24,944 bases of DNA, from positions 1 to 24,944 of the forward strand of contig CAYSXY010000029.1 in assembly GCA_964435165.1 (NCBI GenBank), given 5' to 3'. This DNA is from CAYSXY01 sp964435165. Lineage in GTDB: Bacteria > Pseudomonadota > Alphaproteobacteria > Rickettsiales > RI-342. The translations under genes and the position numbers were made by a program. Numbering within the stretch: the stretch's first letter is position 1; each line of letters begins with the position of its first letter. The notes below the pieces were generated by a model. That model was not told where the DNA came from, ran no database searches, and was given only the letters and a program-made list of their open reading frames with translations. Positions 7,926-15,410 of this stretch are shown here, piece by piece.

Positions 7926-8081
7926 ATGCATCCGCTCAATCAAATCATGCGCAACAATGAAGCGCTGAGTCAAAAGGACGATCTTATGCTCGGTAGCCGT
8001 CATCAGGAAGTGGTATCAACCATCTCAGTGGTTGGGTTCCTGTTTTCGACCGTCGTAATGTTCGTGGTGCTTTCAATCTAA
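7926..8081 (+). CDS. Small single-pass membrane protein, 51 residues, unknown
   Basis: ATG 7926 to TAA 8079-8081. An excellent ribosome-binding site, GAGGAGGTG, ends four bases before the ATG (7914-7922), the best in the window, which argues that this short frame is translated. Residues 1-29 are polar with mixed charge and several Asn/Gln; residues 30-51 form one hydrophobic helix running to the C-terminus, suggesting a tail-anchored or N-in membrane protein. I recognise no family. It lies 81 bases after the NDUFAF6-like gene and before a hairpin at 8103-8133, so it could be the last gene of that transcript. A weak promoter (TTTACG at 7871, TTCTAA at 7894) is possible. Confidence 0.7.
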   Translation: MHPLNQIMRNNEALSQKDDLMLGSRHQEVVSTISVVGFLFSTVVMFVVLSI

Positions 8082-8102
8082 GAGCACCATGACGATGACA
8101 CG

Positions 8103-8133
8103 CCCTTTACATCACCTCAGGTGATGTAAAGGG
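8103..8133. terminator. Perfect 14-bp hairpin between convergent genes
   Basis: CCCTTTACATCACC (8103-8116) pairs with 8120-8133 around the loop TCA. It lies 21 bases after the small membrane protein and 34 bases beyond the end of leftward trmFO, a position suited to a bidirectional terminator. There is no T-run, as with the hairpin at 6225-6262. Confidence 0.55.
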
Positions 8134-8167
8134 GTAATAATGCGCGCTATTCATCTGTATCTCTTCA

Positions 8168-9556
8168 TTAAGCGGCTATTTCCTTCATAGGGGATAATGT
8201 CGTCTCCATATCACCACTCTGCCATTGCCCAATGCTGGTCAGTGCCCGGGTTGCCATCGCCTCCGCGCGCTTGCGTTTGCGCTCTTTACGCGGTGCTTTG
8301 ATGCTCAGTGGCGGAAATAACCCGAAATTGATATTCATCGGCTGAAACGTCTCGGCATTCGCCTCACCGGTAATATGCGCCAGCAGGCTGCCAAGGGCCG
8401 ACTCGCGCGGTGGCGTATTACAGGGTTGACCGACGACCTCATCCGCGGCAAATCGCCCGGCCAGCAGTCCAATCGCCGCACTCTCCACATAGCCTTCCAC
8501 ACCGGTTACTTGTCCGGCAAAGCGCAAATGCGGCTGCGAACGTAATCGCAAGGTGCCATCAAGCAGGCGCGGGCTGTTGATAAAGGTATTGCGATGAATG
8601 CCGCCGAGTCTGGCAAACTCAGCCTCCTGCAGGCCAGGAATCATACGAAAGATGCGCGATTGTTCGCCGTAACGTAATTTGGTCTGAAAGCCGACCATGT
8701 TGAATAAGGTGCCAAGGGCATTGTCCTGCCGCAACTGGACGACCGCATAAGGTGCTTCATCACGATATGGGTTGGTCAGGCCGACCGGCTTCATCGGGCC
8801 AAAGCGCAATGTCTCGACTCCCCGACTGGCCATCACTTCAATCGGCAGGCACCCTTCAAAATAAGGAGTATTTTTTTCCCACTCTTTGAACTCCAGCGTA
8901 TCAGCCTCCAGTAACGCTTCAATAAAGGCGTGATACTCCGTCTTATTCATGGGGCAATTCAGGTAATCCTTGCCTGTGCCGCCGGGGCCGACTTTATCAT
9001 AGCGCGACTGAAACCAGGCAATGGACAGATCAACACTGTCTTTTTCCACAATCGGTGCAATGGCATCAAAAAATGCCAGTTGCTCTTCGCCGGTGGCGGC
9101 GAGGATTGATTCCGTCAATTCCGGCGAGGTTAAGGGGCCGGTGGCAACAATGGTCACGCCGCTTGTCGGTAGCGCCGTTACTTCTTCGCGACAAATGCTC
9201 ACCCGTGGTTCGGATTCCAGGGCTGTTTGCACGGCGCTGGCAAAACCCTCGCGGTCCACTGCCAATGCGCTACCGGCAGGCACCTGGTTGGCATCGGCAC
9301 AGCGCATTATTAATGAATCACAGCGTCGCATTTCTTCATGCAGCAGGCCCACCGCATTATACTGCCAGTCGTCGGAGCGAAACGAATTAGAGCAGACCAG
9401 TTCGGCCAGCCGGTCAGAGACATGGGCATCGGTGGCGCGCACCGGCCGCATTTCATACAGTGTCACGTGGATGCCGCGCCTCGCCAGTTGCCAGGCGGCT
9501 TCTGATCCAGCCAGGCCGCCACCGATGATCGTGACATGTTCGCTATTTTCCATCAT
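8168..9556 (-). CDS. trmFO: Methylenetetrahydrofolate-tRNA(uracil-5)-methyltransferase TrmFO
   Basis: 462 residues from ATG 9556. The open frame extends 17 codons further upstream into the MFS gene, but the dinucleotide-binding motif GGGLAGSEAAW starts only 12 residues after the chosen Met and the ATGA overlap with the MFS stop is typical of coupled genes. Family marks are YEMRP, ELVCSNSFRSDD with Cys55, and YLNCPMNKTEY with Cys201, the two conserved cysteines of the reaction. The enzyme uses FAD and methylenetetrahydrofolate to make 5-methyluridine at position 54 of tRNA. It is the last gene of a three-gene leftward operon. Confidence 0.95.
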   Translation of the reverse strand: MMENSEHVTIIGGGLAGSEAAWQLARRGIHVTLYEMRPVRATDAHVSDRLAELVCSNSFRSDDWQYNAVGLLHEEMRRCDSLIMRCADANQVPAGSALAVDREGFASAVQTALESEPRVSICREEVTALPTSGVTIVATGPLTSPELTESILAATGEEQLAFFDAIAPIVEKDSVDLSIAWFQSRYDKVGPGGTGKDYLNCPMNKTEYHAFIEALLEADTLEFKEWEKNTPYFEGCLPIEVMASRGVETLRFGPMKPVGLTNPYRDEAPYAVVQLRQDNALGTLFNMVGFQTKLRYGEQSRIFRMIPGLQEAEFARLGGIHRNTFINSPRLLDGTLRLRSQPHLRFAGQVTGVEGYVESAAIGLLAGRFAADEVVGQPCNTPPRESALGSLLAHITGEANAETFQPMNINFGLFPPLSIKAPRKERKRKRAEAMATRALTSIGQWQSGDMETTLSPMKEIAA

Positions 9557-10725
9557 GTTATCGCTTTTTCCTGTCGCCTCATACGAATAGTGGTGGTTAA
9601 GAAACATACCAGGCAGACAAGCGCAAGAAAAACCGGCAGGCCAGTCGGGCCGCTGATATCCATCGCGAGTCCGGCATGATAGGGCCCAATCAGACTGCCA
9701 ATCCCATACATAATGACGGTGGCGACCGAGGCGATGGAAATGTTGGTCTCGGCAAAGCGTTCACCGAGAATGACCAAGGCTAAGGTATAGAGCATCGCGA
9801 AGAATCCTCCCCAACAGGCCAACAGAATAAGTAACATCATATAATGGCCCCCCGCCAGTGGCAGGATGGCAATAAAGACGGTAGAGAGTAGGGCCATCAA
9901 CGACAATAATCGTCTTTTATCCACCTTATCGGCCAGCCAGCCGAAGAGGGGTTGTGTGACAATGCCGCCAATCGTGCCAGCGGCAATCAGTGTCACGGCT
10001 TCGCCATCACTCAGCCCAACTGCACGGCCATAGAGGGGAAATAAGGTATAGAGCGATGCATCGCATATGCCGAAGGTGATGGCACCGGCGAGGACGACCG
10101 GTGAGCATAGGATCATGCGCATATAGCCGGTGAGAGGCGTCGGTGGAAGCTGCGGACTATGCGCGCGCAGTAGCAGGAGGAGTATCATCGAGGCGGCGAA
10201 TAGCAGTGCGCTTGGTACATAGGCAATCCACGCTTCATGACCGGTCAGGCGGATCAATAATGGCCCAAAGCCCAACCCAATACCAAGAAAACCACCATAG
10301 AGCCCTAGAATTTTCCCACGGTTAGCCGAGGTGGCGAGGCTATTAAGCCACGTCTCACCCAACAGAAAAACAAAGGAAATGGAAATGCCGATTACAATGC
10401 GTAGTATGAGAAACACCATGAAGTGAATGTTATCCGGCCTGAGTAGCCACCAGGTGACAGGCAGGCAGAGTAACGCCACGATATAAGCAAAGGTGATGCC
10501 AGCGCTGAGCCCAATTTTTTTAAGTACCAAAGGCACACAGACACAGCCGAGAATAATCGCACCGAGCTGTACTGAGTGACTGAGCCCAATCAGGCTGTGA
10601 CGATAACCTTTATCTTCGAGTATGAGAGAGATGAGCGCGAGGTAAAGGCTGGAAGCTGCCCCGGTCAACGAGATGGCGCCGATAATGAGGCTAATCAGCC
10701 AGGGATAGGGAAGTGATGATGGCAT
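9553..10725 (-). CDS. MFS transporter, YcaD-like
   Basis: 390 residues from ATG 10725 (a GTG at 10728 is possible). About 12 hydrophobic segments. The inter-repeat motif GWLADKVDKRR is the classic MFS loop, and GETWLNSLA plus NRGKILGLYGG in the N-half resemble the YcaD subgroup of putative drug or metabolite exporters. The ATG overlaps the hisN-like stop by one base (TGATG), and its stop overlaps the trmFO start by four bases (ATGA). The substrate cannot be told from sequence. The tail is short and basic. Confidence 0.85.
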   Translation of the reverse strand: MPSSLPYPWLISLIIGAISLTGAASSLYLALISLILEDKGYRHSLIGLSHSVQLGAIILGCVCVPLVLKKIGLSAGITFAYIVALLCLPVTWWLLRPDNIHFMVFLILRIVIGISISFVFLLGETWLNSLATSANRGKILGLYGGFLGIGLGFGPLLIRLTGHEAWIAYVPSALLFAASMILLLLLRAHSPQLPPTPLTGYMRMILCSPVVLAGAITFGICDASLYTLFPLYGRAVGLSDGEAVTLIAAGTIGGIVTQPLFGWLADKVDKRRLLSLMALLSTVFIAILPLAGGHYMMLLILLACWGGFFAMLYTLALVILGERFAETNISIASVATVIMYGIGSLIGPYHAGLAMDISGPTGLPVFLALVCLVCFLTTTIRMRRQEKAIT

Positions 10726-11501
10726 CACACCTGCGCCAGATAGGTCAGTGCGGCATCATGCAGTGAGTCGTTCGCGCAGGCCAGTACCCGTCCGTTGCTC
10801 TGTAGTGTGATGGGAGCGCCTGCCCAGTCACTTATCTTTCCACCGGCTCCTTCAATCACCGGAACAACAGCGCAAAAATCATATGCTTTCAGCCCTTCTT
10901 CGACAATGATATCCAAATGACCAGACGCCAGCATGGCGTAATTATAGGCATCACCACCATAAAGAATATCGGCGCAGGCATGGCGCAAATGATTCATCGC
11001 GACACTACCGGATTCGGAGAAATAATGGGGCGAAGTGGTTGCCATAAAGGCATGCTGAAGACTAACGTTCTCTCGCGCGGCGATGGCTCTGCCATTGAAC
11101 CGGCTGGGGTGCCCGGCAAGGCCAATCCAGCGCTCGCCTGTGATCGGCTGATCGATGATACCGAGTACGGGAGTGCTATCGACACACAAGCTGATCAGCG
11201 TGGTAAAAAGCGGGCGGCCTGTCATAAAACTCCGGGTGCCGTCGATAGGGTCCAGCACCCATTGCAAGCTGCGCTGCGCGCCGGTAGAGCCTTCTTCTTC
11301 GCCGACAATGCCATGATCCGGATATGCATCACCAATCGCGTGGCGCAATTGACGTTCGATCTCCTTATCCGCCTGTGTGACGGGGGAGTCGTCCGATTTC
11401 CATTCGACCGGCAAAGTCTGACGAAAAAAACGCCGCGCTGTGTTTCCGGCGAGGTCCGCCAGCGATTCAGCAAAAGGGAGATAAGCGCTATAATCCTGCA
11501 T
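10725..11501 (-). CDS. hisN: Inositol monophosphatase family, histidinol-phosphatase (HisN) type
   Basis: 258 residues. The metal-binding motifs are complete: VTQADKEIE (41-49), GEEEG (67-71), WVLDPIDGTRSF (81-92, Asp84 and Asp87), and YDFCAVVPVIEGAGG (207-221, Asp208). The combination of GTRSF with DFCAVVPVIEGAGG is typical of HisN histidinol-phosphatases and less so of inositol-phosphatases or CysQ. As HisN it would dephosphorylate histidinol-phosphate in histidine synthesis; no other his gene is near, so the substrate is inferred. It is the first gene of the leftward operon with the MFS transporter and trmFO. I see no clear Shine-Dalgarno before ATG 11501. Confidence 0.8.
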   Translation of the reverse strand: MQDYSAYLPFAESLADLAGNTARRFFRQTLPVEWKSDDSPVTQADKEIERQLRHAIGDAYPDHGIVGEEEGSTGAQRSLQWVLDPIDGTRSFMTGRPLFTTLISLCVDSTPVLGIIDQPITGERWIGLAGHPSRFNGRAIAARENVSLQHAFMATTSPHYFSESGSVAMNHLRHACADILYGGDAYNYAMLASGHLDIIVEEGLKAYDFCAVVPVIEGAGGKISDWAGAPITLQSNGRVLACANDSLHDAALTYLAQV

Positions 11502-11540
11502 AACATTGATACGTTATGTTGCATTGAAAACTTGGTTTAC

Positions 11541-11570
11541 CCTACACATTTCCGGATAGAAATGCGTAGG
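11541..11570. repeat. Hairpin upstream of the hisN-like gene
   Basis: CCTACACATTTC (11541-11552) pairs with 11559-11570 with one mismatch around a six-base loop. It lies 40 bases upstream of the hisN-like start and could be an operator or leader structure. Just beyond it, CCCGC/GCGGG (11597-11601 with 11606-11610) forms a second small GC-rich hairpin. Neither has a T-run. Confidence 0.4.
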
Positions 11571-11631
11571 AAGATTTACACGCCAATAAGGCGCGGCCCG
11601 CAGTTGCGGGCTTTACAGCCGTTTCATATAG

Positions 11632-11775
11632 TAGACCTCTTTCATAACTGATTCCTGCATGCTGCAAATGACAAAAAGCTGCGCTTCGGTGCTCAAATAC
11701 ATTAAGTATGATCCGCCCCGATGCTCTCTTTATATCATTTTCGCCAGTGCCATAATCAGTTATGAAAGAGGTCTA
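11632..11775. mobile_element. MITE-like foldback element, 144 bp
   Basis: Perfect 22-base terminal inverted repeats, 11632-11653 and 11754-11775, begin TAGACCTCTTTCATAACTGA. The interior is also an imperfect palindrome centred near 11703, so the whole element could fold into one long hairpin. The outermost TA of each end is palindromic and could be a TA target duplication, as left by IS630/Tc1-mariner or some IS5-group transposases. There is no coding capacity inside, so movement would need a transposase encoded elsewhere. The repeat structure is seen directly; the transposon family is inferred. Confidence 0.7.
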
Positions 11776-11802
11776 GTGTTCGAAAAATGAGGTGAACCAG
11801 CT

Positions 11803-11848
11803 ATAGATAGTGCCGTCAAACCCTCTATCCCATGACGATACTATCTAT
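11803..11848. repeat. Inverted repeat next to the MITE-like element
   Basis: ATAGATAGT (11803-11811) pairs with ACTATCTAT (11840-11848). The pairing continues inward through CGTC/GACG after two poorly matched positions, leaving a loop of about 16 bases. It lies 27 bases beyond the right end of the foldback element, in non-coding sequence. Confidence 0.4.
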
Positions 11849-11870
11849 GCGCTTATCAGGGTTATGACCC

Positions 11871-11898
11871 AAAAAAAAGGGACATGTTGCCATGTCCC
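11871..11898 (-). terminator. Leftward rho-independent terminator
   Basis: Read on the minus strand: stem GGGACATG, loop GCAA, stem CATGTCCC, then eight T. This is a textbook intrinsic terminator and the only one of that quality in the window. No leftward gene is visible between it and addB, so it must end either an unannotated RNA from 11899-12393 or stray transcription coming off the repeat array. Confidence 0.75.
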
Positions 11899-12031
11899 GA
11901 ATGTAGTGACAGATGTCACTTGATGCCAAAACAATGTACTGCCTCTTTTCACTAACCCCATAACCTCCGGCATGTTGTGCTAAAACTGCATGGCACGATG
12001 GTCAATGCTGCATATGTCGCCGTGGGATATG

Positions 12032-12312
12032 AGCGCTCAAGTAGCGAAGCGGTAGCGCATGAGAAATACTAGCGCTCAAGTAGCGAAGCGATAGCGCATG
12101 AGAAATACTAGCGCTCAAGTAGCGAAGCGGTAGCGCATGAGAAATACTAGCGCTCAAGTAGCGANNNNNNNNNNNNNNNNNNNNNNNNNNNNNNNNNNNN
12201 NNNNNNNNNNNNNNNNNNNNNNNNNNNNNNNNNNNNNNNNNNNNNNNNNNNNNNNNNNNNNNNNAGCGGTAGCGCAGGGGATACTAGCGCTCAAGTAGCG
12301 AAGCGGTAGCGC
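12032..12312. repeat. Tandem array of a 39-bp unit, interrupted by an assembly gap
   Basis: Units start at 12032, 12071, 12110 and 12149. Each has a 27-base core starting AGCGCTCAAGTAGCGAAGCG and ending GGTAGCGC, followed by the 12-base ATGAGAAATACT. The second unit has A for G in the core (GCGATAGCGC). After the gap, a partial unit with a shortened linker (GCAGGGGATACT) and a final 27-base core (12286-12312) follow. The core begins GCGCT and ends AGCGC, so each unit can form a short stem. The linker is constant, so this is not CRISPR. The true copy number is hidden by the gap. Confidence 0.9.
12165..12264. other. Assembly gap of 100 N
   Basis: Exactly 100 N inside the tandem array, the usual scaffolding placeholder. 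The real length is unknown; short reads probably could not cross the repeats. Confidence 0.98.
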
Positions 12313-12408
12313 AAAAATATGCAGCATGTATGCTCAGTGGCATGTGACCACACTATCTAAAGTATGATAGACAATACAATGCTCGGATAAGGATTGGTGC
12401 CTTCTATC

Positions 12409-15354
12409 ATGACTGGACTCTATTTCATTCCTGCCGAATATTCCTTTGCGAGCCAACTATGCGACGGCCTGTTTCGGCGATTTGGCACAACGGCAGACGC
12501 ATTGGCCGGCATCACGCTGCTGCTGCCCAACCGCCGCAGTTGTCTGCATGTGCGGGATCGGTTGCTGACGCTTAGCCCGCATCCAGCTCTGCTCATGCCG
12601 GATATTCGGCCCATTGACGATGATGATGACACGCTACAGTTCCTGCCTTCATCCAGCCCTTCCATGTCACTGGAGCAATTACCGGTGATACCGGCGGAGC
12701 GCCGCCGCTACCTGCTTTCATCCTTGATTCGGCACGTGGCAGAAGAGGAAGTGCATGACTATTCGCTGACACTGGAACAATCCTTAGCGTTGGCTGATAG
12801 CCTGATTCACCTGCTGGATGATGTGCAACGCGAAGAGCTGGCCTGGCACTATCTGGATCAGCTGGAGCCGGAAGTTTACAGCGAGCATTGGGCGCGCACT
12901 TTGACCTATTTGAATATACTCCGTCGGCGCTGGCCCGCCGTGCTGGGGGGCGAAGGCATGGATGAGCCGATGCGTGCGCGCAGCCGGGCGCTGCATGCGC
13001 TTGCGGAACATTGGCGAGAGCACCCACCAGAGCATCCGGTGATTATTGCCGGATCAACCGGCACGCAACCCGCGACACGGGCGCTTATGCGCACGGTAAG
13101 CGATCTGTCGCAAGGCTATATCGTGCTGCCGGGGCTTGATTGCAGGATGGATTCGGCGCAGTGGGATGCTGTGGAAGTATCGCATCCGCAGGCGGTGCTC
13201 AAAGATCTGTTATCAGCATGGAGCACCAAACGAGAAGAGGTGTTGCCCTGGCATGATGAGGCGACTGACCGTGAGCGTCAATCGCTGGTACGTCACCTGT
13301 TCTGCGCGGCAGTGGAAAGCGGGAACTGGGCGAATCTGGCCTTGCCTGCATCTGCCGCAGCGGGCCTGACAGTGGTCGAAGTGCAGAGCCAGCAGGAAGA
13401 AGCAGAGGCCATTACCCTGATGATACGCGAACAGTTAGAGCAGACCAATGCCTCATGCATACTGGTGACGCCGGATCGATCGCTGGCACAGCGTGTTCGC
13501 TACCTACTGTCGCGATACAATATCACCGCCTACGATCCGGCCTCCACCCCGGTAGTGAAAACACCTCCCGGCCATTATATGCAGCTTTTACTGGATGCGA
13601 TCATGCCCGGCAGTGATCTGACGCACTGGTTGGCATTGCTCACACACCCTTATACGATGCTGGGAGAAGTGTCGGGGCAGGCCTCGGCATCTATGCGGCA
13701 GTTAGAGATCACATTGCGTCGGAAACGCATCCTGCCGGTATTCGCATCATTTGCAGGCTGGACGAAGTGGTATCGGCGACAGCACGAGGCGGATGAGGAT
13801 GTCATCGCCTGTTTGACACAGGCGCAGCAGGCATTGGAGCCATTGAGTCGTGCAGCAATGATGGATGAGCGCCATCCCTTTACTCACTGGATCACGCAGT
13901 TGCTGCAGGCAATTGAGTATTTCAGCCAGGACGATGATGGAGTGGTGCATTGTTGGATGCAGCCACATGGCATGGCAGTGTGGGAATGGTGTGAGTCATT
14001 GCGCCATATCATGCAATCATCTGAGAGTATGTCATTCGATGCATGGATGTTGCATTGGCAGCACATGATGGCGCAGGCATTGATGCCACCTGTAGATGAT
14101 GCTGAGAAAGCGCAGGTGACCATTTTAACCCCGATGGAAATGCGCCTGCTGGATGCCGATAAGGTGATTCTCGGGGGGATGAATGAAGGAAGCTGGCCAA
14201 CGGTTGTTGCGCCTGACCCCTGGATGAATCGCCGAATGCGAGACGATTTCGGTCTGCCGCCTGCGGAACGGTTGGCTGGGCAGATGGCACATGATCTGGC
14301 GGGCATCCTGTCGCATGTGCCGGAGGTGATACTGACCCGGGCATGCCGTAACGCCGAGGGGCCTGCCATTGCTTCGCGCTGGTGGCTGCGCTTGCAGGCC
14401 GTATTGGGCACGCAGTGGCAGCAATGCGATGCATCAGCGTTATGGCAAGCGCGAGTAAGGCAACTGCGGTGCGCCGAGCGCTATACCAGACACGAGCCAC
14501 CGGAACCATGTCCGCCGCTGGAGGTGCGGCCACGTCACCTCACCATCACCGAATGGCAAATACTCAAAGATGATCCCTATCGCCTTTACGCTCGTCACCT
14601 GCTGGGCTTGCAGCCGCTGCAACCGTTGCGCCGCCTGCCAGGGCCGTCGGAATTCGGAAGCTGGGTGCATGAATCCTGCCAGGCCTACACGGAGCATTAT
14701 TGCGAGCAGCATACACCCATCCATGAGCCAGAAGCCTTAGCCTGGCTACTCGCATACGCAAAAGACGCACTCGCTGCCATAGAAGTGGAAGACGCCGTCG
14801 CCGCGTTCTGGTGGCCGCGCTTTGAACGGTTAGCGCACTGGTTTGTTACTGAAGATAGGAAGCGCCGCAGTGATGATCGGCATATTCTGGCAGAAATTGT
14901 GCTGGATGGTACGCTCACCACAGATAGGTGGCAGTGGGAGATTCGAGGGCGCGCCGACCGGGTGGAGGAGCTAGTCGATGGCCGGGTTGCCGTCATTGAT
15001 TATAAAACCGGCAAAGCCCCGGTCATCTCGCATATCCAGCAGGGTGAGGCGCTGCAATTGCTGATTGAAGCCTGGTTGCTGATGAAGGGAAGAGGTGATG
15101 CAGTGGCACCCACTGACAAGGGCACGTTGGAATATTGGGAGATGAATGGCAAAGAGGACGCTGCTAAGCAAACAATCGTGCCCTATGATCCTGCCAATCT
15201 TCAGCAGGTGGAGCAATGGTTGACGGAGCTTGCCGATTATTTTGACCAGTCAGCGTCGCCTTATCGTGCCTCACCCACCAGGGTGGCGCGCGCGAATCAG
15301 CATGATTATACACACCTTGAGCGTGTGAGAGAGTGGGAGAGTCGATGCGCGTAA
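12409..15354 (+). CDS. addB: Double-strand break repair protein AddB, alphaproteobacterial type
   Basis: 981 residues from ATG 12409. The frame is open to TTG 12394 and GTG 12397, but AAGGA at 12389-12393 abuts those codons; the ATG is preferred though its spacing is long. The N-terminus ITLLLPNRRSC lacks a Walker A motif, as usual in alphaproteobacterial AddB. The middle is an inactivated helicase-like region (TILTPMEMRLLDADKVILGG, then NEGSWP). The C-terminus is a PD-(D/E)XK nuclease with FGSWVHESCQAY, GRADRVEEL and VIDYKTGK (about 860-867). The cysteines of an iron-sulphur cluster, found in Bacillus AddB, are not evident. AddB pairs with AddA to resect broken DNA for recombination. No addA follows, which is unusual. 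Confidence 0.9.
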   Translation: MTGLYFIPAEYSFASQLCDGLFRRFGTTADALAGITLLLPNRRSCLHVRDRLLTLSPHPALLMPDIRPIDDDDDTLQFLPSSSPSMSLEQLPVIPAERRRYLLSSLIRHVAEEEVHDYSLTLEQSLALADSLIHLLDDVQREELAWHYLDQLEPEVYSEHWARTLTYLNILRRRWPAVLGGEGMDEPMRARSRALHALAEHWREHPPEHPVIIAGSTGTQPATRALMRTVSDLSQGYIVLPGLDCRMDSAQWDAVEVSHPQAVLKDLLSAWSTKREEVLPWHDEATDRERQSLVRHLFCAAVESGNWANLALPASAAAGLTVVEVQSQQEEAEAITLMIREQLEQTNASCILVTPDRSLAQRVRYLLSRYNITAYDPASTPVVKTPPGHYMQLLLDAIMPGSDLTHWLALLTHPYTMLGEVSGQASASMRQLEITLRRKRILPVFASFAGWTKWYRRQHEADEDVIACLTQAQQALEPLSRAAMMDERHPFTHWITQLLQAIEYFSQDDDGVVHCWMQPHGMAVWEWCESLRHIMQSSESMSFDAWMLHWQHMMAQALMPPVDDAEKAQVTILTPMEMRLLDADKVILGGMNEGSWPTVVAPDPWMNRRMRDDFGLPPAERLAGQMAHDLAGILSHVPEVILTRACRNAEGPAIASRWWLRLQAVLGTQWQQCDASALWQARVRQLRCAERYTRHEPPEPCPPLEVRPRHLTITEWQILKDDPYRLYARHLLGLQPLQPLRRLPGPSEFGSWVHESCQAYTEHYCEQHTPIHEPEALAWLLAYAKDALAAIEVEDAVAAFWWPRFERLAHWFVTEDRKRRSDDRHILAEIVLDGTLTTDRWQWEIRGRADRVEELVDGRVAVIDYKTGKAPVISHIQQGEALQLLIEAWLLMKGRGDAVAPTDKGTLEYWEMNGKEDAAKQTIVPYDPANLQQVEQWLTELADYFDQSASPYRASPTRVARANQHDYTHLERVREWESRCA

Positions 15355-15410
15355 TGCTTACGAATCACAATATAATAAATTAATAAACAAAGAAAAAAGC
15401 GCGCTGGCCA

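Larger units (their letters stand above)
12005..12327. repeat. 11-bp inverted repeat bracketing the tandem array
   Basis: ATGCTGCATAT (12005-12015) and its exact complement ATATGCAGCAT (12317-12327) flank the tandem repeat block. They could be the ends of a small inserted unit or the base of a large hairpin that encloses the array. Confidence 0.5.

Noticed and set aside
9557..9607. Longer TrmFO start 17 codons upstream
   Set aside because: The extra residues lie inside the MFS coding region and do not resemble the family N-terminus; the ATGA overlap start fits better.
11871..12000. Short leftward frame of about 42 codons across the terminator region
   Set aside because: It reads through the strong intrinsic terminator and shows no protein-like composition; the start overlaps its own putative ribosome-binding site.
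12032..12312. CRISPR array
   Set aside because: The segments between the repeated cores are constant and only 12 bases long, and no cas genes are present. It is a simple tandem repeat.
12032..12312. Open minus-strand frame through the array giving a repeated 13-residue peptide (ALPLRYLSASISH)
   Set aside because: Because the unit is 39 bases, one frame stays open by arithmetic alone. There is no start with a ribosome-binding site, the linker after the gap differs, and the gap prevents reading it through.
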